Assembly: GCA_964023275.1 (NCBI GenBank)
Contig: OZ029915.1
Span: 18,143,775 to 18,207,774 of the forward strand
Source of the DNA: Norana najaformis
Taxonomy: Eukaryota > Annelida > Clitellata > Crassiclitellata > Hormogastridae
Direction: 5' to 3'
DNA: 64,000 bases
Numbering within the stretch: position 1 is the first letter of the stretch; each line of letters begins with the position of its first letter. The notes beneath the pieces were generated by a model that saw only the letters and a list, made by a program, of their open reading frames with translations, had not been told where the DNA came from and searched no databases. Position numbers and translations under genes: made by a program. Positions 49,901 to 61,000 of this stretch are shown piece by piece.

Positions 49901-52320
49901 CATTTGTACTAAAACTAGCTAGTTAGCTATGCACAAGTGTTTTAAACCAATAACTTAACTAGTCTAGGTTATCTTGTGATGACAACACGTGTGTAACTGA
50001 TTCCCATGATTTTATGTATGTGTTAGATATGAATGGTAATGTTATTATTTAAAGGTAATTAAATTCTTTTATATTGCCTGTTGATGACTGCTTTTTAAAG
50101 AAAGCCAGTTACCTTGTGTTGTTATCTGTTTAGATCCTATGAGGACATCCAAGGGTCATTTGGCTCTGAAGGCTCTCCGGTTAACTCCGCAAATGATGGC
50201 TATGTACAGGGATGGTGACTTCTCGTCTGAAAAGTAAATTTGCTGCTTCCTTTCTAGATTTTGCTATGTGGTGTTTCATTTAGGTTTCTGGTTTTAGCAC
50301 AGCACAGCAGATTTCTTATTAATAGTTAAATTGTGTTGAGAAATATTCTAAATTGCGTTCAAGAAGCACATTGTATAGTGATTGGTTTGTCACAGTGGAA
50401 TATTCATCTTGCACCAAGTGTTCATGATCAGGTAGCTGTAATAGGCATGAGTGTTGTCACTCACAGTCTTGAGACTTGCCTACTTTCGTGAGGCCATCAT
50501 GCCAGAAGTGCTGCCAAGTAGTTGGATCTTATTCTGCTAGAGGCACTTTGTGGATTTGCCAATGTAATACAGTATAAATATATTTTGTGCAGTTGCTGAA
50601 AATGTATCCGAATACAGACTTTGTAGATCAGATAACCATAACCTGATGCTAATAAAGTTTGGTGAGCACTATTAGACAAGGCTATGCTAACATAACGACT
50701 TGTGTAGTATGTCGTAAATTTATTGAGAGTAATTTAACACTGTTTATTTCTGTAAACAGAAAATGTTCCATTTGAAAAATATGTTGTTTTCAGTGTGAAG
50801 CAGTCTGGACTGAGCTTTGAGGCAATGTTTGAAGAGGTGCCAATAATGATTAAGAACTCGCACCTGACGAATGCTTTGCTCTGTGAGCTTGATGAAGCGG
50901 CTCCCTCTGACAACAAATATAACTTCTTGGATTTATCCACAAGGTTAGCAATAAGAAATAAAACTTTTCCACTGCTTAAGATTTACAGATTCATCTGAAT
51001 CTTTAACCCCTTGCCTGGGCAAGCTGAGTTAACTCCTCATGCAGTTGTCACTTGCAGTTGGGATGCCGAGTTGCAAAGTATTGATTTTTGTAGGCCTGGG
51101 GGGTGCTATATAAACTTGTCATAGCAAATTAAGGTGTTACTCTTGGAATATAACTCTGGACACTGTTGAATCATGTTCCAGATGATGAACTGCCTGTGCT
51201 AATCAAGTTTCAAAACACCCTGCAGTGTATATTATTCTTACAGTTCAATTTAAATTTATTGTTAATTTTGATTTCACAAGGTTATTAAGTGTTAGTATTT
51301 CTTGTTGTTTGTGTAGCGTAAAATTAAATCACAAACTCCATGTAAAATGTTTGTTGGTTGCAGTTCTTATCTGGAGAAGAACACACGTCTGCTGATGGAC
51401 TGTGTTGACGACCTGACTCAAGAAACCAACAAGTTTTTCAATTACCAGCGACAGCTGGCAAAACAACAACAGTCTAAGCAGCAGTTTCTTCAGAAAAGGG
51501 TGAGAAGTGTCCGTTTTCAAATTTCTGGTGAAAAGAATTCAGTTGTATTAATTGTATTTTCATTGAAAGCTGGTCTTTGATAAAAAGTGGCTCAGTTACT
51601 CATGTGCAGATTTTCTCCACCTTCTATAGTCCTTGTGTTGTAATCCATTTAATGTAAAATTATTGGAGATGTGCCTCTCATTTGGGCAGCAACTGCAACA
51701 ACAAAGATGTGGTGATATTTCATTATTGCATGCCTCTGAACAGCAGTCTTCAAAGATGTGGTCTTCGACGAATCTTTTCATTGATGTGTGTAAAGTGACA
51801 ACAGTAGGACATCTTTCCTTTTTTGGCTACCTGGATGGACAAAGAGTTGACAGTGTCATACAGTGCACAAGATTGGATCCTGAACTAAGAGGTGAAAGGC
51901 AAGCGATTGTGCCATCCTGGTTTACAGTGTCATGAAAACAATTCCTGAAGTGATGAATAATTTCGTTGACCAAAAAAGTATATTCAAAATGTTATGAAGT
52001 TTACTCAGAATGAATTACACAAGTTCAAATGAGGCAGAGTTAACTCATTTTTTTTTGTTTTAAATTGATTAAAGTGATTGATTTTGTTGCAGCAACAAGA
52101 GAATAAGATCCGCCTGGAACGAGGTGAGCCACCTCTTCCAGAGGAAGATCTCAACAAGATGTTCAAGTCACCGATGGTTCCTTCACGTCTTGACAGCCTG
52201 TTGCTTGCTGGACAGGTTAGCACGTATGCAAACCAGATCAGCGAGTTTGCCTCACAGAGCTTTGGCAAACTGTTCATGGTCGACTCTTTACAGGATTCTG
52301 GTGCTCACGATGCTGTTTAG
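40936..52320 (+). CDS. EIF3H: Eukaryotic translation initiation factor 3 subunit H (complete)
   Basis: EIF3H is an MPN-domain core subunit of eIF3, which recruits the 40S ribosome for mRNA loading. Seven exons join to 990 nt (329 residues and TAG): 40936-40986, 45186-45342, 49600-49767, 50134-50233, 50794-50943, 51364-51499, 52093-52320. Exon 1 is short ([17 protein letters not shown]). The MPN domain follows with [35 protein letters not shown]-type [19 protein letters not shown], and ESIVLIYDP. The HLH pair is kept, but the JAMM aspartate position is occupied by tyrosine, as in the family, so no isopeptidase activity is expected. The C-terminus has glutamine-rich [15 protein letters not shown] and [18 protein letters not shown], ending [18 protein letters not shown]. 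The length is close to the human protein (about 350) with a shorter N-terminus. Introns 1 and 2 (4.2 kb each) carry DNA transposons. Confidence 0.96.
42100..42420 (+). mobile_element. L2-like LINE fragment in EIF3H intron 1
   Basis: The plus frame gives [20 protein letters not shown], then [17 protein letters not shown]. This is the pattern lGvxlDxeLsMxdHixxvc...lDYCNslLaGL seen after the catalytic core of L2/CR1-type polymerases. A stop follows. A short piece of the repeat seen at 34665 and 53340 lies just downstream (about 42470). Confidence 0.7.
42885..44593. mobile_element. Non-autonomous hAT element, 1.71 kb, with internal tandem repeats
   Basis: The ends are the inverted repeat TAGGGCTGTACCGAA, followed by ATTCGGCCGAATACGAAT-type palindromes near both termini. 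The flanks are GTTATTAA (42877-42884) and GTTACTAA (44594-44601), an 8-bp duplication with one mismatch, as in the hAT superfamily. The interior is about three tandem copies of a ~375-base unit with no long open frame. It lies in EIF3H intron 1. Confidence 0.9.
43316..44400. repeat. Three ~375-base tandem repeats inside the hAT element
   Basis: Units begin near 43316, 43690 and 44075 with CTATGGTCTAAATACT and its variants. They continue with CCTTCATTTATAAATATATT, then GCTCAAATAACATATG and GAACATAAAAATATAT. The units have diverged in single bases and small indels. A fourth, truncated start is at about 43250. Confidence 0.85.
46006..47031. mobile_element. PIF/Harbinger-like non-autonomous element, 1.03 kb
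   Basis: The ends are the inverted repeat GGGCCGTATGCATGAA, imperfect towards the interior (AAGGTCTTAAG on the left, GAGGTCGTAAG on the right). Flanking CAG triplets (46003-46005 and 47032-47034) form a 3-bp target duplication. The subterminal regions are dense in CTAGTC/GACTAG motifs, and the end motif recurs internally on both sides (GGTATGCATGAGTTGGTCTT; right side CTTCATGCATACC). No transposase is visible. The Harbinger-like call rests on the 3-bp duplication and the end sequence; CAG departs from the usual T-A-rich target. It lies in EIF3H intron 2. Confidence 0.8.
47086..47286 (-). repeat. tRNA-derived SINE (family C), copy 1
   Basis: On the minus strand a tRNA-like head runs ATGATAGCCAACTGGACAGA to a B-box-like AATTCGAACCTCCCC. 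Then come GACCCTTGAGCATGTCCCTC, ATTCAC and CACTGATTGATCCTTAGT, and a CATACATACATA tail. The same head and tail order is seen at 52695, 55830 and 61715. Confidence 0.75.
48430..48875 (+). repeat. GC-rich insert with internal tandem repeat and a 140-codon open frame
   Basis: This block in EIF3H intron 2 is far richer in G+C than its surroundings. An open frame (48454-48876) begins [15 protein letters not shown]. It contains two diverged copies of a ~100-base unit encoding [18 protein letters not shown] and [18 protein letters not shown]. The first half is Pro/Ser/Thr-rich and repetitive (CTCTGTCNCG-type units). I do not recognise it. It could be a fragment of a repetitive or transposon gene; there is no evidence that it is expressed. 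Confidence 0.45.
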
Positions 52321-52694
52321 ATTGTTGTGGAACTTTTGTCTAATCTTAAATCTAGGGATTCTAAAGTAATTTGAACTGAAGCCATGGTAAATGTGTTTCA
52401 CTATATAGTCATATTGTCAACAGTCGTTGGCTGCATTATCAGTAAAAGCTGATTTGAGTTCTTGTCTGTTTTTATTTTGTGTGCATAAAGTTTTGCAAGA
52501 TTTTGCTGTAAACCTGTTTGCCTGGGGGCTTTGCTTGGTGCAAGGTCCAATTCTTAATGAAGTTGTGGTTGGGATTGGGGGTTCACAAAACTGGCATACT
52601 TTGGGCCCCTCCATCACAGTGTCCACATTTTGCATTACTATTCCACTTTGCAGATGTTCACATTCCAGGGCTATCTAATACATTTGATATTGCC

Positions 52695-52858
52695 CTCCTT
52701 CCAAAGTTCACACACAACCACAACACAAATCAATGATGGTGCAGAGCAGTTAGTGTGCATGAAGGACTTGCTCAAAGTCCCTACACAGTAACCACCTCGG
52801 GGGAGGCTGAACTGCACTCTCTGCGTTACAAGCTGAGTGCTCTACTAAACTCATGCTT
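52695..52858 (-). repeat. tRNA-derived SINE (family C), copy 2
   Basis: The minus strand reads AGTAGAGCACTCAGCTTGTAA, then TTCAGCCTCCCCCGAGGTGG, then TGTAGGGACTTTGAGCAAGT and a CACCATCATTGAT end block. These blocks match the other family C copies in order and spacing. The copy lies downstream of EIF3H. Confidence 0.75.
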
Positions 52859-53339
52859 TGTGCATTATGATAATGGTGCTATAGAAGTAATGAATCTTAC
52901 AAAACCTGATTTTAAGGTATTAACACAAAGTAAGCAGCAGCTCAGTTCAAAAACTCCATGTAGGCAATATGACGTTTTTAATACTGTAACTTTCCTACCA
53001 ACATGCAGTGTAGATGCGTTTATGTGCTACCAGTTTACGGGTAATTCTGCATAACACAAAGTGGCTTCATGTCCCCTAAAGCTATAAACTTGCTGTATTA
53101 GTTAATGTACAGCACAAAGAACTACTGTGTAGTACTAAATATCTAACTATAGGAAGCTGGTTCAAATGAATTACATGGACATGCTGTGTAAGGCTTATTT
53201 CCTTTTCCTTTTTATCCTGTCTTGATAAGATCTACATCTCTTATCATGTTTCATATATTTATACATTTTTAATATGCCTTGTTTCATAATGCATAATGGC
53301 AGGGACAGTCTTCTAATCTAATGGCTTTTATTGCACCAT

Positions 53340-53700
53340 TATTATAATGCCTAGGGCATTATTCGATGGTTGCTTCAAGTGAAATTGTAACCATAGATCA
53401 GTCTGTTGGAGAAGCCATATCAATTCTGGTAGGTCACAGAAACCAGAAGTTGGCTATGTCGAGTAAGCAAGTTGAAACTACCGAGTCTTAAGTTTAGACC
53501 TGAAGGGCATCAAAGAACTGATGGAACAAACTGAACTGGGCAGCGAATTCCAAAGCCTAGGACCAGCCTCCAAGAACGCCCAAAAACCCAACACTGTTCT
53601 GGTACAAGGCACTACACGAGTTGCTGCGTCCACTTATCAAGCACAATATTTATTAGTGTGGGGGTGAGCATGGAACATGTTCAGCCAATTTAAAATGCAG
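53340..53700 (+). repeat. Dispersed repeat shared with 34665-34870
   Basis: It starts at TGCCTAGGGCATTATTCGAT and contains the blocks listed for the copy inside the hAT element. It continues further with AATTCCAAAGCCTAGGACCA. A loosely similar AGTTCCAAAATTTGGGTCCA occurs near 62294. The family is unnamed. Confidence 0.7.
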
Positions 53701-55023
53701 TACTTTGTGGACTAAAAGACCAAGCAGTGTAAAGAATACAATACTGGCATAATAATCTGACACTTGTGTACCTTAGTTATGGCTCTGGAGAGAGAGTTTT
53801 TAACCGTTTGTAGTTTCCAGTGCATTAGCTAGTGGGATCAAGACAGTTTGATACAAATTTGATCTAATTCTAAGAATATTCTGCATGTGATGTTAGGCTT
53901 ATTGAACGTAAAAAACTTAAAACTTACACAGAATGACCAGTTTTGGAAACAAAAATAGAGCTAAAAGTCAAAAAGAGAACAAAATAACATCATAATTTTA
54001 ATATAAACTCTCTGGACATTGTTGAATTATGTACTAGATGCTAGATTTTATGTACTGTGCTAATGTAAAGATTTCTGCTATTAATTTTTATTTAAAAATT
54101 TATTATTACATTTTATTTACTAAGGTTATAAAGTTTTAGTATTTTGCTGTTTTTTGTTTTTTTAAACTAGATCACAAATTACATTAAAATATTTTAAATT
54201 ATGCTAAATGAAACGAAGTGATGTAAATAGGCCTACTGTACTAGGGGTTTAGTTAGAGAATATTTTAGGGAGAATATTATAGCTTAATTAAGCATTATCT
54301 TGTTTTACCCATCATTTCTATGGCATGTCCCCCAATGAATTAGCATTAACAGTCCACACTGTAACTAACAAAATTACAAAAGATTACATGCTTACACTTA
54401 GTATGAGAAGCAGCTACACAGTTATAGCTGTATTTTAGTAGTTATACAGTTATAGCTGAATTTTAGTATGTAAGTACATGTATATTTATAAGCACCACTT
54501 TTGTGGCAAGCCCTCAAAAATATTTGACATTGTCATGCATTTTGTATTGTCATGATGTGCTTTGCCTTTTGAAACTGGTCTTCAGTTTCTGGTGAAGTGT
54601 CGTGAGGACATCTTTCAAAGAAATCCAGATGCTGAAATGCCAGTACCTTAAAAAGTCAAACATCCACATTTACTTCCCTCTACATTAAGATGCAATTTTT
54701 CACAGCTGATAGCAAAATTTATAAAGGCTGTGTTCAACGTTTACAACAGACTCGCTCGGCTCAGAACTAGGAGCAAGGACTAAAACTTGGCCTTAGACTC
54801 GGCTAGCATTGAAGTTACACACTATTGGTTAACATCATGGAAACTAGACATGTCATCACATAATTCATGGACATTTGCAGATTACATGTTCAAATCAATT
54901 GCAGTCAGAAAACAACATACCTCTGATTTGCCACCCAGATGAATTATTCTGGGATAGCCAACCCATGCACATTGTATTTTAAAACTTAAACTTGTGCTAA
55001 TTTCTAAATTTACACTCTGTATC

Positions 55024-58000
55024 TCATATTATTTGCAAAATATCATAAAAAGGAATTAAAATTAATTTTAAAATTAAATTAATAAAAAAATCATGAACTT
55101 CCATTACCTCATTTCCCCAGCTTGTCCAATTTGGCAAGAGTGATCTTGCAAACATTTCAAGACATTTTGCATTTGGAGGCAAGTATAATTGCAGAATTTC
55201 TGGACAAACAAAACACAAACTATCATAAAACTTTCTCAAAATCCTTTTGATTTTTCCAATGATGATTTAGCATGTTTTAAACGTGTTATTGCAAATTTCG
55301 CTGACATTATGCTGATGAGTCATCGGGTTGTTGACACGTTTCTAATTGGCTGGTGGCACCTTGCATGCAGCTGCTGATGTAAGCAGTGATTCTTGCCAAC
55401 ACACATTTTATCACATGGGTACTTCCATGGGAAAATATCAACTTTACGTTGTGATGAGTTGGCAGGTTCTTTGACAACCCACGCTTGCATGATAGCAGAG
55501 TTCTGAAAAAATTCACAGTTGCGCAACAGCACCTACCGGTAGGTTGTCTACTGAAACATCTAGGCTTGTCTGCTGACTTGACGGGAAACAGCCTATACAC
55601 AGTCTACTGTTAAGAAAGCGCGAAAAAGATTTTGTAGTGGTATAATCTGTTATGGGCACAGTTGACAGATTGAGTTAAGAATGTTGTTGATACATCTGTG
55701 CATTTAGCAACTGTATGTTGACATTCAAGTACAGTACTGTTGTTCCTGGCTCTTCAGTTCTTCAATTATATTTGCAACAGCATAATCAATTTGAAATAAA
55801 AACTTAAGATAGCAAAACTCTACATAAGTACTACAGTTTGTGGGCAAGGTAGCCACTGGAGAGAGCACTTTGCTTGTAACATGGAGAGTATGGGTTTGAG
55901 CCAGCTCTGGTACACTGTTTATGGATTTTGGACAAGTCCTTCACTCACATAAACTGAATGCAGCAGAAAACAAATGGCTCAGAAGAATACTAAGAGTTAG
56001 CTATAAGGACCATGTAACGAATGAAAGTATTAGACAACGAACACAACAACCATTGATAAACAATGTGATTAAGAAAAGAAGAATGAAGTGGGCAGGACAT
56101 ATCCTGAGGATGGAGGAGAACCGTAATCCAAAGAAAATCTTTAAATACAAACCGGACGGAAAGAGGGCAGTGGGAAGACCGAAAAGAAGATGGATAGACT
56201 GCCTTGAAGAGGATCTGAAAGGTGCCGGAGTTACTATCTATGGGAAAACGGAGGGCAGACGGAGAATGACCCTTGAGGAGATGGCCGGGAAACGAGATTT
56301 GTGGAGGGATGTCATAGAGAAATCAACGACTGGATCCAGTCCAGAGATGATTACATGACATGACATGACCTTCACTCACACCATTGATTGATGCTTAGTC
56401 ATTAAATAGTAGACCTTAATAAATGCACATATAATAATAATAATAATAACTAACATAACAAGAAATACAGAAGTGTAAAGAACTCAATTTGACCCATTTT
56501 ATGCCTACATGTTTGATTTCTGAGCACATTTCTCTGAAATTAACCACTGACATTGTGAGGATTTCAAAGGCACGGTCACATTTTGAGATACATGCTCACC
56601 TGGTTCCATTGGATAACAAACTATGTTATATGGAACTGCAAGGGCCTCAAGAAATATCCTGAATAAAACATGACATGATACCAGCCATACAGTTTGTTTA
56701 TTTAATTCATAAATTTCTATACTGATAAAATTTACTCTCGAACACTCCTCTTCCACAGATCCTATTCTGATTCTTCTTCCCTTTATCTGTCCAGATCCTA
56801 TTCCAAACACTATCCACCATAGCCATCTGACAGCCTGCCCGACTCTTCGATCTTGACCTGGAACTGAACCCTTCTTGCCTTTCGATTTTGTTTTGACTGA
56901 GTGCCTGTGAATAAGCTGGATCCCGCAACTTAGCTTTCGTTGAGCACTGTAGAAATCTTGGAATTACAATGATGATTAAGGAGATCCATGCTCTAAATAG
57001 GCTGGCCTTAATCATTTTAATTGCTACTGGTGTATGCAAGGCAGTAGTTTGAAAAAGGCCAATAAGAAGGTATATTACAAACAACTGACCATTAAGTGGT
57101 GGTTTCCTTGAGTGCATGCTGCATGGGACACTCACAATAACACGATCTTGTGGGATTTTCTCAAAGGTGTTGCTAGATGATGACGTAGAACCCAGCAAAA
57201 TGCATTCATAAGGACGCTTGGAAGGACCAGCTGCATTTAGATCATAAATAGGTTTCAATAACTTTGTAACCTACCAAAGTACCAGAACACTCCTGAAAGC
57301 TCAAGTCCATTCACAGCTCTGCAAAATTGCTGTGCAACAAAACTTTTGCAAACTACTGTCACAGGCTGACATTGACTGTAATGCAGCACAGTCTTAATTA
57401 ACAAAAAATAATTTGTAGCCTCTTTAAATTTGTTATTAATATTAGCAATTTCATTTTAAACAGTAAAGAACCAAAAAATAAGAAAACTTCTCAGAAAACT
57501 TCTTTACATATAAGTACCAGTATTTTTTGTGTCCGAGTCTGGGATAAGACTTCTGATAAACTATTGGTAATTTACAATAACGCTTTTGTATTAAAAGGAT
57601 GCAAAATGACTGTACTCGATAGCAATGTTAGTCTCAAGAGTACAATCAAAATGAATTCATAGCTTTACAAAGAAGAATTTTGCATGCAAGATACAAATTA
57701 AAAATGCCAACATTGACAAAGGAGATTGATAAATACTGATTGGCTGTGGCATAAAGACGGCTTATTAGACATAAGTCGCATAAAGGCATTCAGCCTTCTG
57801 CCTTATAAATATTTTCTAATAAAGCTGTATGAATCTGATGGCTACCCCATACAAAATGAAGGTTCGTGTCCTTTATTTTATGCTGATTTTTCTTGTGTAA
57901 AACAGGAAACAGTGAGAGAAAAATAATGAAACTAATTAAAATAGGAGTCATTAGTCTACCTTCAGCCAGTACCACTTTGTGAGATATTTAATATTCCACT

Positions 58001-61000
58001 TTGGAAATAAATGTTCTTTCACAAAATTCTGTTGTCGTTGCTTGTTGGTGACCCATACAATGACCAAAGAAGCTTTGCTACACAGCTGCCCAACAGGCAG
58101 CCCAAGAAAATCCCAATCTGCCAGTGTGGTATACCTGTGATAAAAACAAATACATTCCAACAGGTTCTTAAAAGGTGCTGTACAAATCACCTTGTCACCT
58201 TGTGCTGTCAGCTCTTTGAGCTCTAGCGACCGTCATGATCAATCTTCTCCATTTCTTTCTTTCCAATGTCGCGTCCCTTAGTTGTGCCAAGTTCATTCCA
58301 GTTGCTTCGTGTATCTTGTCCATCCATTTTTTCCTTGGTCTCCCTTGTTTTCTCTTTCCCTCTCCACAAGCCAGCATCATTTCTTTTTCCAATCCATCTG
58401 ATCTCATAACATGTCCAAAGAACCTCAGCTTTGATTTTAGCACTGTTTGTTGTAACGTCTCATCTTGCTCAATTCCAATCGCCCTGCGTACCCATTCATT
58501 AGTCCTTTTCTCCGTCCATGATGTTCTCAGCATCTTCCTCCATATCCACATTTCACAAGCATTGATTTTTTTCTCTATTTTCTTGGTCATTGTCCACGTC
58601 TCACTGCCGTATGTTACTGTTGGTATAATCAAGGCCCTCACCAATCTTTTTTTCGTGTCTGTGCTCACATGTTTGTCTTTCCATATTTTTTCTAGTCCAT
58701 TCATTGCGGCTTTTCCAATCGCCACCCTTCGGTTTATTTCCATATCGCACTTTCCTTCTCTTTCTACTACTGATCCCAAGAATGTAAAGCTTGTTACCGT
58801 CTCTAATTCCTCTCCATCCACCATAAAACTGCCCTCCTCAGCTGTTGTCATGATCTTCGTTTTCTTTATATTGAAGTATAGTCCTGCTTTCTCGCTCTCT
58901 CTCTTCAGCCTTCTTATCAGTTCTACCAGATCTGTTTTTTTACCTGCTAATAGTGTTGTGTCATCTGCGTATCTCAGATTATTCAGTGTTCTTCCCGCTA
59001 TCTTTACTCCCTCTTTTGCTCCATCCATTTCCGCCATCCTCATTATCCTTTCTGCATATAGGTTAAATAGGAATGGGGACAGAATGCATCCCTGCCTCAC
59101 TCCTTTCTTTATTTTGATTCTTTCAGTATCTCCAAATTCAGTTCTTATTACCGCAATCTGTTCTTCGTACAATCCCTTGAGAAGTTGTATCAAGTGCCTT
59201 GGTATTCCCATTTCTATTAAGGTTTTCCACATCAACTCATGATCAATGCAATCGAATGCCTTACTATAGTCAATGAAGCATATGTATAATTTTTGTCCAT
59301 ACTCCTTTTGTCTCTCCATTATCCACCGCATGTTGGCGATATGATCACGAGTTCCGCGGGATTTCCTAAATCCTGCTTGGTTATCTGGAAGCTCCCTCTC
59401 TATTGTGTTCTCCATTCTTTTATGTATTATTTTAAGTAGTATTTTACTTATGTGCGATATCATTGCTATGGTCCTGTAGTTTTCACACTCTCTCGCATCT
59501 CCTTTTTTGAATATAGGAATAAAGATTGAGCTCTTCCAATCCTCTGGCCATTTTCCGGTTGTCCATATGATATTGCACATTTTTGTTATTGTCTTTGTCA
59601 TTGCGCCATCTCCTGCTTTTACCATTTCTATGGGTATCCCATCCGGACCCGGTGCTTTATTGTCCTTCAGTTGTCTAATTGCCCATTCCACCTCTGCTTC
59701 CAAAACGTCCGGTTCCTTTTCATGTTCTGATGTATCGATTCGTTCTTTCATTACTCTCCTATCTTCACTGTACAGCTCCTCTGTGTATTCTTTCCATCTG
59801 TTCTTCATTTCCTCTTCGTCTGCGATTATGTGTCCATCCCTTGACCTCATTGATCCCATTCTTGGTGTGAATTTTCTCGTTATTTCCCTCACTTTTGAAA
59901 ACATTTCTTTAGTTCTTCCTTTCTTTCCCTCTTCCTCCATTTCCTTGCACATTGCATTTAGATGTTTTTCTTTGTCTATACGTGCTTGCTTTTGGAATGC
60001 TCTATTCATTTCTCGTACCTTGTTTTTGTCTCCTTCTTTTTTTGCCTCCTTTCTTTCTACAGCTATGTTGATAGCATCCTTCGAGAGCCACGGAGTTGTT
60101 GTGACTTTCTTTTTCTTCGGAATGTGTTTCTCAGCAGTTTCTAGTATTATTCCCTTCACCTTCTCCCACAGGTGGTTCGTGTCCTCATCTATCATCGTCT
60201 CGTCCCTCTCTAATATTTCAAACCTATTCCTTATTTCTGTTCTGTATTCCGGTGTAATTCCTTTGCAATCATACATGTTCAGTCTTTCTCCTTTTTTCAA
60301 TTTCTTCAATTTTGTTTGCACTGTTGCCACTAATAATTCATGATCAGTTCCACAATCCGCGCCTGGTCTCGTTCTTACATCCCTTATCGTGCTTTTCCAT
60401 CTTTTGTTTATCAGTATGTAATCTATCTGATTCCGATGTTTCCCATCTGGTGACGTCCAAGTGTACAGCCTTCGTTTTGGCTGTTCAAACCATGTATTCA
60501 TTATTCCCAAGTTGTTCCCATCGCAAAACTCTACTAATCTTTCTCCTGCCTCATTTTGTTCTCCTAGTCCATGACCTCCAATCGTGTCCCCTGCTCCTCC
60601 GACGTACTTTCCCACCTTCGCATTGAAGTCACCAATGACCATTATTACATCTCCCTTAAAAGCAACTCATTGTGCTGTACAAATAGTCAGACACAAACAA
60701 ACACAAATTTTGAACTTTACACGAACATATATAAACTATATCTGACATTCTGTCTAAACTAGTTTAATTGACTTTCAAATAAAAAAATGGTCTTAAATTA
60801 CAAAACTCATGCTACCTACAAAATGCTGATTAACAGAACACACTCAGAAATTAAATTTACACAGCTTCTTACCATAAAACAACCTTCAAATTTGACAATT
60901 TAAATGTTTTTTCTCCACTTAAAATGCATATTTCTGCCTGTAAAGTCACAATTAAAAAACCTAAATACTGTTTTTGACCTATTAGAATTTTTATGGGTCA

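Larger units (their letters stand above)
52321..55023. other. Spacer between the convergent EIF3H and METTL4 genes
   Basis: This holds the EIF3H 3' UTR, a SINE copy (52695-52858), a dispersed repeat (53340-53700), and AT-rich sequence. No AATAAA was found soon after the EIF3H stop. A small tandem duplication of about 30 bases (AGTTATAGCTG...TTTTAGTA) lies at 54418-54470. No further gene is recognised. Confidence 0.55.

Noticed and set aside
51633..51935. 100-codon plus frame in EIF3H intron 6 as an alternative exon
   Set aside because: EIF3H exons 6 and 7 join in phase without it and the sequence has no family similarity.
58235..59242. Long plus-strand open frames (335 and 278 codons) at 58235-59242 and 59507-60343
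   Set aside because: They are antisense to the intact RTE polymerase on the minus strand; the hydrophobic Ser/Phe/Leu-rich products are typical shadow translations.
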